Shown here piece by piece: positions 16,760-25,155 of a stretch of DNA of 64,000 nt. The notes beneath the pieces were generated by a model that did no database searches, was not told the origin of the DNA, and was given only the letters and a program-made list of their open reading frames with translations. Each line of letters opens with the position of its first letter. The stretch's first letter is position 1. The translations under genes and the position numbers were made by a program. The stretch comes from Mucilaginibacter empetricola (GTDB taxonomy: Bacteria; Bacteroidota; Bacteroidia; Sphingobacteriales; Sphingobacteriaceae), in contig NZ_JANUBZ010000001.1 in NCBI RefSeq assembly GCF_024808665.1, positions 755,393-819,392 of the forward strand. The letters run 5' to 3'.

Positions 16760-17256
16760 ATAACATGGAAGAGATACTTTGGAACTATATTGATGGCACT
16801 TGTACGCCCGATGAGCACAAAGCCATTAGTGACCAAATTGCCAAAGATGAGGCTTACCGCCTCAAATACAAGGAGCTATTAAACCTCAATAAGGCGTTTA
16901 TGGCAATGGAGATTGATGAACCGCCAATGGCTTTTACTTATAATGTGATGGAAGCTATCCGTACCGAAAATGCGCAGCAGCCATTAAAGGCAGCCATTAA
17001 CAACAAAATAATTATGGGCATTGCAGCCTTTTTTGTACTCACTATTGTATCTGTGCTGGTTTATGCATTAGCGCATGTGAGTTTCGCTGGGGGCAGTCAT
17101 TCCACCCCGGTTGCATCCAATTTGAAGGTGCCCGATTTAAAGAGTTTTTTATCAAAACCGGTGATACAGGTGTTTTTCTTTTTTGATGTAGTATTGGGTC
17201 TTTATCTGTTCGATACCTATCTGCGCCGTAAAAAAGTTCAAAAAGAGATACAATAA
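16756..17256 (+). CDS. Putative membrane anti-sigma factor
   Basis: 166 residues. The cytoplasmic N-terminal half (ILWNYIDGTCTPDEHKAISDQIAKDEAYR, then KYKELLNLNKAFMAME) has the shape of an anti-sigma domain, but without the HxxxCxxC zinc ligands. Two membrane helices follow (about 80-100 and 133-150). It overlaps the sigma gene by four bases, so it is translationally coupled; by position it should hold the sigma factor inactive at the membrane. Confidence 0.75.
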   Translation: MNNMEEILWNYIDGTCTPDEHKAISDQIAKDEAYRLKYKELLNLNKAFMAMEIDEPPMAFTYNVMEAIRTENAQQPLKAAINNKIIMGIAAFFVLTIVSVLVYALAHVSFAGGSHSTPVASNLKVPDLKSFLSKPVIQVFFFFDVVLGLYLFDTYLRRKKVQKEIQ

Positions 17257-17377
17257 GTGTATGACAAAAACAACAGTAAATTTGTCCTATTGTAAGTGTT
17301 GTGTCAAATCAAAAAGGGCAAAATAGATTTATGGTACCATTTAATAACATTGGTATAATAATTGTTTAATACTTTAC

Positions 17378-17459
17378 AGACTGGCAATCTGCCAGTTCAA
17401 TTGTGATAAGGTTTAGGTTGAAAGCCCCCAAACAGCAAGTGTGAGGGGGCTTTTATTTT
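17378..17459 (+). ncRNA. Putative small RNA, copy A
   Basis: A first hairpin, ACTGGCA-ATC-TGCCAGT (17380-17396), is followed by the linker TGTGATAAGGTTTAGGTT (17402-17419) and a terminator hairpin, AAAGCCCCC (17421-17429) with GGGGGCTTT (17445-17453), then TTTATTTTG. The loop of the second hairpin is AAACAGCAAGTGTGA. Copy B at 47793-47882 keeps both hairpins with compensating base changes and the same linker, which is strong evidence for an expressed structured RNA. It lies between the anti-sigma gene and the DUF2911 gene with its own upstream AT-rich promoter region. I do not recognise the family. Confidence 0.75.
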
Positions 17460-17542
17460 GTGCCGCTTTTTGGATGTTAAATTATGTGCACCTATTGGAT
17501 TAATACTTTTTGTATTAATAACTTAGCAAAAAATAACCAATC

Positions 17543-18391
17543 ATGAAAAACCGCCTTATTTGTATGTTACTTGTCCTTTTTGCAGGATTTAGCGACAACG
17601 TTTTTGCGCAAACAACCCCACGCATACCCGAAGCGAGCTCTACCCAAACTATTGTTCAAGATTTTGGATTGGGGAAAATTACCATTACCTATTCCCGGCC
17701 AAATGTTAAGGACCGCATAATTTTTGGTGGAATAAATCCTTACGGCCAGGTATGGCGCACGGGTGCCAATGCGGCTACAACCATCCATTTTACCGAAAAT
17801 GTAATTATTGAAGGTAATAAAGTACCGGCAGGCTCGTACTCCTTATTTACTATACCCGATAAGGATGAGTGGACCGTCATCCTAAACAAAACAGTTAAAC
17901 AATGGGGTGCATACAGTTATAAAGAGGCCGATGATTTTCTAAGGTTCAAAGTAAAGCCTGTTCATCTGGATGAAAAACGGGAAACCTTTACTATACAATT
18001 TGCCAATCAAACCACCAAATCATCAGAGATGCATTTAGCCTGGGATCATACCGCTATTTATGTGCACCTGCAAACCGATGATGACGCACAGATAATGGCC
18101 AATATTGATACGCTGATGCAGGGAAACAGAAAGCCCTACTACTTTAATGTTATTCAATATTATTATGAAAATAATAAGGATATGAAAACGGCATTAAGCT
18201 GGGTTTTAGAAGCCGAAAAGGTTGACCCCGGACAATGGTATAACCTGTGGGAAGCCCGCATCCGCTTAAGAATGGGTGATAAAAAAGGCGCTATTGCTGC
18301 CGCACAGGCCGGCATAAAAATGTCAAAAGCGGTTAATGATGATGAATATGTACGCTTAAACCAGGCTGTCCTTGATCAGGCTGGAAGTTAA
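17543..18391 (+). CDS. DUF2911 domain periplasmic protein
   Basis: 282 residues with a signal peptide (MKNRLICMLLVLFAGFSDNVFA, cleavage before QTT). The DUF2911 core starts at SSTQTIVQDFGLGKITITYSRP and contains YGQVWRTGANAATTIHF and VPAGSYSLFTIPDKDEWT, the family signatures. The C-terminal 90 residues (about 190-282) look like TPR-type helices (WVLEAEKVDPGQWYNLWEAR). DUF2911 proteins are common in Bacteroidetes and have no settled role. It ends at a terminator at 18418. Confidence 0.88.
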   Translation: MKNRLICMLLVLFAGFSDNVFAQTTPRIPEASSTQTIVQDFGLGKITITYSRPNVKDRIIFGGINPYGQVWRTGANAATTIHFTENVIIEGNKVPAGSYSLFTIPDKDEWTVILNKTVKQWGAYSYKEADDFLRFKVKPVHLDEKRETFTIQFANQTTKSSEMHLAWDHTAIYVHLQTDDDAQIMANIDTLMQGNRKPYYFNVIQYYYENNKDMKTALSWVLEAEKVDPGQWYNLWEARIRLRMGDKKGAIAAAQAGIKMSKAVNDDEYVRLNQAVLDQAGS

Positions 18392-18417
18392 CAACTTATA
18401 TTTTTTAAAGAATTGGC

Positions 18418-18447
18418 GGCTGGACCTATTTTGGTCTGGCCTTTTTT
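18418..18447 (+). terminator. Rho-independent terminator
   Basis: GGCTGGACC (18418-18426) pairs along all nine positions, two of them wobbles, with GGTCTGGCC (18433-18441), followed by six T, 27 bases after the DUF2911 stop. Confidence 0.8.
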
Positions 18448-18610
18448 GTGTTTGATTTTATCCCCAGTTGGAGATGATATGCTTTCATTGCGGTCATTAT
18501 TTGATGATTCTAATCAGATAAATTGCCTTCGTTTTGTTTTTATAACATCACAATTTGGTTACGCAGGTACAATAAAGCGGCTAATTGTTTAAATTAGCGT
18601 TACCATAGCT

Positions 18611-19441
18611 ATGAAACATTCCTACTTATACATACTAATTGCCATTATTTTACTGGCATCGTGTTCCCCAAAAGGACCATACGCTGTCACCAATAAATAT
18701 TATAGCGATAAAACAAAAGGCTTTGCAAAAACCATCCAAAAACAACTGCCCGATTCATTAACTGATAGTACTGGTACACTGATACCTTCGGCATGGGTGG
18801 GGACGGTAAACTTTGGCATCCGCAAGCCCAATTATGTAATTATCCACTTTACCGCCCAGGATTCTGTACAGCAAACCCTAAAAACATTTACCGTAACCAG
18901 CACACAGGTGAGCGCACACTATGTGGTGGCTAAAAATGGCAAGGTATTTCATATGGTGAATGATTATCTGCGGGCCAATCATGCCGGGCTGGGCAAATGG
19001 GGGAGTGTTACAGATATGAACAGTTGCTCTATCGGTATTGAGATTGACAACAACGGCAACGAACCTTTTAATGATAGTCAGATCAGCAGCTTATTGGCTT
19101 TACTGGCCCAATTAAAAAAGAACTATAATATTCCGCAGGCTAATTTTATAGGCCACCAGGACTTTGCACCAAAACGCAAGCCAGATCCCGGTCCGTTTTT
19201 CCCCTGGAAAACATTAGCGCAGCATGGTTTTGGCTTCTGGAGCGATGATGTGCTGGAACTGGCACCGGATGGTTTTGATTACACCATAGCGCTTAAATTG
19301 ATGGGATATGATACATCAGATATTAAAGCTGCAATAGTAGCTTTTAAACGTCATTTTGTTCAAACAGACATTAGCCCAACACTAACCCAGCTGGATTTAA
19401 ATGTGTTGTACAACGTTTATCAGAAATATAACGGTTTGTAA
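18611..19441 (+). CDS. N-acetylmuramoyl-L-alanine amidase lipoprotein, AmpD type
   Basis: 276 residues. A lipoprotein signal ends in LLASC (Cys18), so the enzyme is probably membrane-anchored. The amidase_2 domain spans about 70-215: YVIIHFTAQDS holds the first zinc His, NHAGLGKW the second part of the site, SIGIEIDNNG the fold core, and FIGHQDFAPKRKPDPGPFFPW the third ligand and the catalytic Lys. The C-terminal 60 residues resemble a peptidoglycan-binding helix bundle. It cuts the amide between MurNAc and the stem peptide in wall turnover or recycling. Confidence 0.9.
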   Translation: MKHSYLYILIAIILLASCSPKGPYAVTNKYYSDKTKGFAKTIQKQLPDSLTDSTGTLIPSAWVGTVNFGIRKPNYVIIHFTAQDSVQQTLKTFTVTSTQVSAHYVVAKNGKVFHMVNDYLRANHAGLGKWGSVTDMNSCSIGIEIDNNGNEPFNDSQISSLLALLAQLKKNYNIPQANFIGHQDFAPKRKPDPGPFFPWKTLAQHGFGFWSDDVLELAPDGFDYTIALKLMGYDTSDIKAAIVAFKRHFVQTDISPTLTQLDLNVLYNVYQKYNGL

Positions 19442-19461
19442 CCACTATTGCAGCTAAAAAA

Positions 19462-20934
19462 TTATTTTGAATCGGTGTATTGATATTTATAAAGATCAAT
19501 GGTGACTTTTAATGTTGGCCCCATTTGTATGCCCGAAGGCTCAAGATATGGCAATATCAAACAATTTGGAAATTGCATTGCACCTGTTCCGTCAGAGGCA
19601 TGTGTTTTGCCGATACCTTCTTTATTAAGCCAATCCATTTTTTCCCATTTGCCGGTAACCATATTTAGTTTGCCAAAAACAGTAACCATATGTGAGCCTA
19701 TTTCCTGGTTTGCCAATGCATAAAGATATTTATCGTCCATTCTTACTCCGGTAGGAAAGCCCATGCCGGCACCCGAGTAGCCCGAAGGCAAGGCAACCTG
19801 CGATTTTAAATTAAGGTTGCCGTCATAAACATTTATTAATAATGAGCCTTCAACAACCCAATATCCCATTGAGCCGCGCTCCAGTGTTATACCACTAAAA
19901 GTAACTGCAATATTTCCACCTTTTTCTTTAGCAAATCGTTCTTCAAAGCCATCGGCATAACCCAAGTCTATTTTGCCATTTTTATTGGAAGCATCAAATA
20001 TGGTTGATTTATCCAGTTCTTTCAAAGCATCGTTAGTAAACTCCTCCTGAACAAACTTGTACTGGCTGGTCTTAAAATCGTATTTTACAATGGTAAATTG
20101 CTTGTCTTTACGTGTTACCCTGCGAAACAATGTAAAGAAAACGGCATTAGGTTCGGCAGATGAAGGGAACATATTAAAGGCATAATCGGTGCCGTCTTTA
20201 TCTTCAGACAAGGCCAGATCTATTTCTTTTCCAACAATTCCTTTGGTATCTGCTTTGCCTGCCGGATACTTTACCATCTGTAAAGTGTTATTGCTTTTAT
20301 ACCAGCATACAAACACATCGCCATTATTGCTACCGGTAACACCGCCCAGCTGGCTATCAACAAGGTCAATTTTGGTTGTAGTAGCTTCTAAACGGTCATT
20401 AAAATCAAACAAAGTGAGTGCCTTGGTAACTTTTTCGTTTTTGGCTCCCGCAAAAATACTGGTTGCGACACCGCTTTCCTGAACAGCCATTTTAAAGAAA
20501 TCGCCTTTGGGGCTGATCATAAACTCAGATTTGTCCCTAAAGTCATTTTGGTCATGAAGGATTTCTTTTTCAATTAACACCTTGCCATTCGCCGGATCAA
20601 TTAAATAGCCGGTATAGATGTTGTTGGGGCCTTTAATTTTTGAATAATCTGTTGATGAAACAGCAACAATTTTATCCTTAAGCTTCGCCGATGTAAGCGC
20701 ATATCCCTTTAAGGTTGTTTTCCATACTATCTGCATTTTATCATTAACAGCAAGCAGATCAAATTTGTCCTCACTTTTGGTAATTAGCAAAATTTTAAGA
20801 TGGTCATTTGCCGAAGTAACCGTTTTTATTCCAAAGCCGGTACCGTCAATATCTTTTACAAGTAGCGAGTCTTTTTGGGCAAGCACTGTAAACGGCAACA
20901 TAAAGAGGCATAAATTCAATAGTTTTTTTTTCAT
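19462..20934 (-). CDS. Secreted protein of unknown function
   Basis: 490 residues with a signal peptide (MKKKLLNLCLFMLPFTVLA, cleavage before QKD). The body is a run of short beta-rich segments such as KILLITKSEDKFDLLAVNDKM and GDVFVCWYKSNNTLQMVKYP, which suggests a beta-propeller-like fold of six to seven blades. No catalytic motif was recognised. It stands alone and is convergent with the amidase gene with only 20 bases between stops. I do not recognise the family. Confidence 0.8.
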   Translation of the reverse strand: MKKKLLNLCLFMLPFTVLAQKDSLLVKDIDGTGFGIKTVTSANDHLKILLITKSEDKFDLLAVNDKMQIVWKTTLKGYALTSAKLKDKIVAVSSTDYSKIKGPNNIYTGYLIDPANGKVLIEKEILHDQNDFRDKSEFMISPKGDFFKMAVQESGVATSIFAGAKNEKVTKALTLFDFNDRLEATTTKIDLVDSQLGGVTGSNNGDVFVCWYKSNNTLQMVKYPAGKADTKGIVGKEIDLALSEDKDGTDYAFNMFPSSAEPNAVFFTLFRRVTRKDKQFTIVKYDFKTSQYKFVQEEFTNDALKELDKSTIFDASNKNGKIDLGYADGFEERFAKEKGGNIAVTFSGITLERGSMGYWVVEGSLLINVYDGNLNLKSQVALPSGYSGAGMGFPTGVRMDDKYLYALANQEIGSHMVTVFGKLNMVTGKWEKMDWLNKEGIGKTHASDGTGAMQFPNCLILPYLEPSGIQMGPTLKVTIDLYKYQYTDSK

Positions 20935-20993
20935 TATAGGGTGTGATAAGTTTATGCAAAAATAATTTTTTATCGCGTAATGAAAACTTTAAT

Positions 20994-21030
20994 AAAAAAA
21001 GGCTGCTTCATTCTTTGAAACAGCCTTTTT
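20994..21030 (-). terminator. Terminator of glnS
   Basis: AAAAAGGCTG and CAGCCTTTTT form an A/T-flanked hairpin (arms 20996-21005 and 21021-21030), 23 bases after the glnS stop. It would work in both directions. Confidence 0.85.
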
Positions 21031-21052
21031 ATGCTTTTGATCTGTGCTAAAC

Positions 21053-22711
21053 TTATTTTTTCACCCAGCCGTCTTTCAATGTCACCGTGCGGTTAAACAC
21101 TAACTTGTCAGCAGTTGAATTTTTATCGAGCGTAAAATAGCCCTTGCGGATAAACTGATAACCTTTGCCAGGTATAGCATTTTCCAAATCGGCCTCAATG
21201 TAGGCGTTTGGTAAAACGTGCAGACTGGTTGGGTTTAAATATTCTTTAAAGTCGCCGTCTTCGTTAGATGGATCTTCCACACAGAACAAGCGATCATACA
21301 TCCTAACTTCGGCAGTTTGCGCGTGTGGGACACTCACCCAATGGATAGTTCCTTTTACATTGATGCCGCTGGTATCATTACCCGATTTTGATTCGGGAAT
21401 ATAGGTACAGTATATTTCGGTCACATTGCCATCAGCATCCTTTACAAAACTATCACACTTAACAATATAGGCACTTTTTAACCTTGCCATCAGGCCAACA
21501 CCCAGGCGGAAGAATTTCTTAGGCGGTTCTTCCATAAAGTCCTCGCGCTCAATCCATAATTCACGACTAAAAGGGATATCCCTGCCGCCTTCGCCACCCT
21601 CAACTTCGGGGTTATTCTCGCTGAACATGGTTTCAGTTTGCCCCTCGGGATAATTGGTGATGATCATCTTAATAGGATCCAACACAGCCATACGGCGCCA
21701 CGCCGTTTTATTCAAATCCTCGCGAATACAGAACTCCAGCAAACTCACGTCTATCATATTTTCGCGTTTGGCTACGCCGATGCGTTCGCAAAATTCACGG
21801 ATGGATGCAGGTGTATAACCCCTGCGGCGTAAACCGCTTATAGTCGGCATACGCGGATCATCCCAACCGTCAACATGCTTATCTTCTACCAGTTGCAGCA
21901 GCTTACGCTTGCTCATAACGGTATAGTTAAGGTTTAAACGGGCAAACTCATATTGTTTTGATGGAAATAGCTCCAGTTTTTCAATAAACCAATTGTACAA
22001 ATCACGGTGCGGAATAAACTCCAGCGTGCAAATAGAATGGGTAATTTCCTCCATCGCATCCGACTGGCCGTGGGCAAAATCATACATCGGGTAAATACAC
22101 CAGTCACTGCCAGTACGGTGGTGATGCGTATGCTTAATACGATACATCAACGGATCGCGCAGGTGCATATTGGGCGATGCTAAATCAACTTTTGCGCGTA
22201 ATACTTTGGCTCCGTCGGGATATTTGCCGGCCTTCATATCGGCAAACAATTGCAAGTTTTCTTCTATTGAACGGCTACGATATTGATTGGCAGTACCCGG
22301 TTCGGTCGGTGTGCCTTTTTGTACAGAAATTTCTTCGGCGGTACTATCATCCACATAAGCCAAATCCTTTTTAATCATCGTGACAGCAAAATCATACAGC
22401 TTATCAAAATAATCAGAGGCGTACAACTCATTGGCCCAGTTAAAGCCCAGCCATTTTACATCTTCCTTAATACTATCTACGTATTCAATATCTTCCTTAG
22501 CGGGGTTGGTATCATCAAAGCGAAGATTGGTTTGGCCGCCATAACGCAATGCCAGCCCGAAGTTTAAACAGATGGATTTGGCGTGGCCGATATGCAGGTA
22601 GCCATTAGGCTCGGGCGGGAAACGCGTTAATACCCTGCCTCCGTTTTTTCCGGCAGCTAAATCTTCCTCAACTATTTCTTCTATGAAATTTAATGCTCTT
22701 TCTTCGCTCAT
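21053..22711 (-). CDS. glnS: Glutamine--tRNA ligase
   Basis: 552 residues, the normal size for GlnRS. The class I signature PPEPNGYLHIGHAKSICLNF lies at about residues 31-50 and VMSKRKLLQLV is the KMSKS-type loop. DDTNPAKEDIEYVDSI and the C-terminal anticodon-binding barrel region (from about 340) fit the family. It charges tRNA-Gln directly, so the organism does not depend on the GatCAB route for Gln. A tRNA-Gln(CTG) lies 3 kb away at 25794. Confidence 0.96.
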   Translation of the reverse strand: MSEERALNFIEEIVEEDLAAGKNGGRVLTRFPPEPNGYLHIGHAKSICLNFGLALRYGGQTNLRFDDTNPAKEDIEYVDSIKEDVKWLGFNWANELYASDYFDKLYDFAVTMIKKDLAYVDDSTAEEISVQKGTPTEPGTANQYRSRSIEENLQLFADMKAGKYPDGAKVLRAKVDLASPNMHLRDPLMYRIKHTHHHRTGSDWCIYPMYDFAHGQSDAMEEITHSICTLEFIPHRDLYNWFIEKLELFPSKQYEFARLNLNYTVMSKRKLLQLVEDKHVDGWDDPRMPTISGLRRRGYTPASIREFCERIGVAKRENMIDVSLLEFCIREDLNKTAWRRMAVLDPIKMIITNYPEGQTETMFSENNPEVEGGEGGRDIPFSRELWIEREDFMEEPPKKFFRLGVGLMARLKSAYIVKCDSFVKDADGNVTEIYCTYIPESKSGNDTSGINVKGTIHWVSVPHAQTAEVRMYDRLFCVEDPSNEDGDFKEYLNPTSLHVLPNAYIEADLENAIPGKGYQFIRKGYFTLDKNSTADKLVFNRTVTLKDGWVKK

Positions 22712-22845
22712 ATTATTATTTGGAACGCAAAAATAACAATTTCATACTGGTTAGACTAACGAATTGTGAAGCATCCGGTTAGGAAGGGTCGGCTGACAAG
22801 ATTTATAGAAGATTGACTGACAATACTTCATTAACGAATTGCAAA

Positions 22846-22869
22846 CCCCTCCGTCAGCTGGCAGAGGGG
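22846..22869 (-). terminator. Terminator-like hairpin after the GH18 gene
   Basis: CCCCTC (22846-22851) pairs with GAGGGG (22864-22869) around a further paired AGCT core. It lies 17 bases beyond the GH18 stop. The rest of the gap to glnS holds short GACTGACAA-type repeats and no gene. Confidence 0.55.
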
Positions 22870-22886
22870 GCAATTATCCTATTTTA

Positions 22887-24002
22887 CTATAAATTGCAAT
22901 TGGGATCAACATTCCAGTTGCCGGGGCCGCACAGTGCGTTCACCATATTTTCCATTAAACCAAGGCTGGCCGGCTGATTTTCATAATCAAACATCATCCC
23001 ACCCTCATAACCTTGTGTCACAATCTCTTCGCTAACCGGGCCTACCGTTGGCCATTGAGATTGAAACCTGCTTTCGGCAGAAAAACCCAAAACAAGTTGA
23101 TTCTTATTCATACCATAGCTAACATAAGGAGCCAAACGACTATCCGGGCCGCCACCATAGTAGCTCATTTCCCAGCCATAATTTAAATTTTGAGCCAGTG
23201 TATGTCCATTCCACGAACCGCTGAACGGACCATAGTCGGACCATAAAGCCTTGGAAATAATTTTATCGGGCATCATTTGCCGCATAATGGTGGTAACCAT
23301 CGGCAGCGAAGTGTTATTAGGCTGTCCGGTACTGTATTCGTCATCAATATCAATACCATCTAAACCATATAAATCCACTATATCTTTTTTCAGATAGGCG
23401 GCAAAGTCGGTAGCATCTTTTTGACTGGTAAATTCCGACCATCCTACTTGCGCCCATCCATTTAAAACAGTAAGCAATACAGTGATGCCTTTATCCCGTA
23501 ACTGTTTTACCGCTCCGCTTTGCAGCACCGCCAATATGTTTGGGTTTAAAGGCTCTGTAGTAGGCGGATTATTATTATTTGCCCGCAGATAGGGCAATTC
23601 ATTACTTGCATAATTGCCCCCAAATATGGAAACCACGTCAATTGCGGGCAGGCCGCCAGCTGTTTGGTAACAGGCAATATTTTGAAATTGCTGCACATTA
23701 GCCGGGCTAATGTAAATAACCGACATTTCATCTTTCTGATAAGTATCGCATTGCGGCGCACTGCCATACCAGGGCTCACCGCTAAAAAATACGGCATCGC
23801 CGGGTTTGAATTGCCGGGCCGGATTACCATTTACGGGCTCCAGGTACATCCCCTGTCGGCAGTAAAAGAAAAAGGTAATATTGGGGTTAAGCAAGGCAAT
23901 TCTGCATGCCTGCTCGGGTGTGGTATTTGAAACCTGCTTAATGAGGTTGCTCCAATTGGCTCCTGCGTACATGGCCACATTGGCATTTTTTTTCCATGGC
24001 AT
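22887..24002 (-). CDS. GH18 endo-beta-N-acetylglucosaminidase-like protein (EndoH type) without a signal peptide
   Basis: 371 residues. The C-terminal 250 residues form a GH18 barrel: YGLDGIDIDDEYS (about 220-232) carries the DxxDxDxE catalytic motif and is close in pattern to EndoH, which cuts N-linked glycans between two GlcNAc residues. The N-terminal 90 residues are a separate module (about NVAMYAGANWSNLIKQV to KPGDAVFFSGEPWYG, with Cys pairs) that I do not recognise; carbohydrate binding is a guess. No Sec or Tat signal is present, odd for a glycan hydrolase. The leader CACCTAAACCTATCAGTT before ATG matches the small RNA linker, and an upstream element is shared with the lipase gene at 39575-40492. 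Confidence 0.82.
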   Translation of the reverse strand: MPWKKNANVAMYAGANWSNLIKQVSNTTPEQACRIALLNPNITFFFYCRQGMYLEPVNGNPARQFKPGDAVFFSGEPWYGSAPQCDTYQKDEMSVIYISPANVQQFQNIACYQTAGGLPAIDVVSIFGGNYASNELPYLRANNNNPPTTEPLNPNILAVLQSGAVKQLRDKGITVLLTVLNGWAQVGWSEFTSQKDATDFAAYLKKDIVDLYGLDGIDIDDEYSTGQPNNTSLPMVTTIMRQMMPDKIISKALWSDYGPFSGSWNGHTLAQNLNYGWEMSYYGGGPDSRLAPYVSYGMNKNQLVLGFSAESRFQSQWPTVGPVSEEIVTQGYEGGMMFDYENQPASLGLMENMVNALCGPGNWNVDPNCNL

Positions 24003-24020
24003 AACTGATAGGTTTAGGTG
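24003..24020 (-). promoter_or_regulatory. mRNA leader complementary to the small RNA linker
   Basis: Directly before the GH18 ATG, ACCTAAACC and TATCA can pair with TGATA and GGTTTAGGT of the small RNA with one bulged base (14 pairs). The 10-mer GGTTTAGGTG on the + strand is shared only with 40501-40510. Confidence 0.5.
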
Positions 24021-24120
24021 GTTAATAATTGACTTGTTATAAACGAAAGACGTTGATTAAAATAAACGCTCCGTTTTAAATAACAATATAAATTTATGGA
24101 TAAGCTTTATTAAACCGACC

Positions 24121-24140
24121 GGGTAAAAACACCCTTTTTA
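24121..24140 (-). promoter_or_regulatory. Upstream element shared with the lipase gene
   Basis: On the - strand TAAAAAGGGTGTTTTTACCC lies about 121 bases before the GH18 start; AAAAGGTGTTTTTAC lies about 119 bases before the lipase start (40611-40625). The matching distance suggests a common activator or promoter element. Confidence 0.5.
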
Positions 24141-24161
24141 TTTGGTGAAAAAACTAAAAAC

Positions 24162-24196
24162 AAAAAAGGTGCTGCACATATGTGCAGCACCTTTTT
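24162..24196. terminator. Perfect palindromic terminator between SDR and GH18 genes
   Basis: AAAAAGGTGCTGCACAT is followed by its exact reverse complement ending in TTTTT. It ends the SDR transcript (stop at 24217) and separates it from the GH18 promoter. Confidence 0.88.
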
Positions 24197-24216
24197 AATA
24201 TGCCATGCTTTGTTAA

Positions 24217-25026
24217 TTATTTTATTCCGTAATGGTCGTTCATTAATTTTTCGAAGATGCCGCCTGGCAATACACGTTTTAGGGTAACGGCAATAGTTTG
24301 GCCAAATGCGCCAACCAGGTAACGGTGTGCCGGGCTCGATTTTTCAACTATTTCGCAAAGCTTTTTACCAATAACATCAGGATTAGCACCCACGCTTTCG
24401 TCTTTTTCCATGCTGGCTACGGCGGTGTTATATTCTTTTTCCAATTGCTCATTTTTTATCGGGAAAGCTACTTTCGCGCGGTTTTGGGTAAAGTCTGATT
24501 TAAAATCGCCCGGGTTAATCAGGGTTACTTTTACACCGGTGTTACGCAGCTCCATCCGCAAGCTTTGCGAATAACCTTCAATAGCATATTTTGATGCGCT
24601 GTATAAAGCCTGGTAAGGCAAGCCAAATAAACCGGCTAATGAGCTGATATTAATTACCAATCCATTTTTAGCTTCAATCATTTTTGGTAATACGGCGCTG
24701 CTTACTCTTATCACCCCAAAAAAGTTAACTTCAAATTGTTGTTTAGCACTTTCAACAGGCATAGCATAAGCCGGACCAGTTACACCGTTACCGGCATTGT
24801 TAACCAACACATCAATTTTGCCTTCGGCTTTAATAATCTGGTCAACCGCAGCTTTTACAGATGCATCGTCAGTTACATCTAACTGGATAGGTTTAAATGA
24901 TACTGATTTTAAACGACTGATATCGCGGCTTGAACCATAAACTGTATGACCTTTAGCCTGTAGTGCGTTTGCACATGCTAAACCAATGCCCGATGATGCA
25001 CCGGTTACTAAAATTACTTTGCCCAT
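24217..25026 (-). CDS. SDR family oxidoreductase
   Basis: 269 residues, classical SDR. TGASSGIG (residues 7-14) binds the cofactor, NNAG at about 82-85, the catalytic Ser in NISSLAG, and YSASK gives the YxxxK pair. INPGDFKSDF follows. KIxLDV-type acid residues after the second strand suit NAD(H) or NADP(H). The closest general class is the oxidoreductases of unknown substrate. Its start codon lies close to the divergent methyltransferase gene. Confidence 0.88.
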   Translation of the reverse strand: MGKVILVTGASSGIGLACANALQAKGHTVYGSSRDISRLKSVSFKPIQLDVTDDASVKAAVDQIIKAEGKIDVLVNNAGNGVTGPAYAMPVESAKQQFEVNFFGVIRVSSAVLPKMIEAKNGLVINISSLAGLFGLPYQALYSASKYAIEGYSQSLRMELRNTGVKVTLINPGDFKSDFTQNRAKVAFPIKNEQLEKEYNTAVASMEKDESVGANPDVIGKKLCEIVEKSSPAHRYLVGAFGQTIAVTLKRVLPGGIFEKLMNDHYGIK

Positions 25027-25155
25027 TTTTTTGTGAAGCTTAAAAAATTGATTTATTTAAGATTATGCCATAAAAATGCAACAAATATAGGAGCGAAAAA
25101 AATGTTTTTTTATTCTGCTGCCCGTCAGGCCGTATGGCTTTATTACCTTAGCCTT

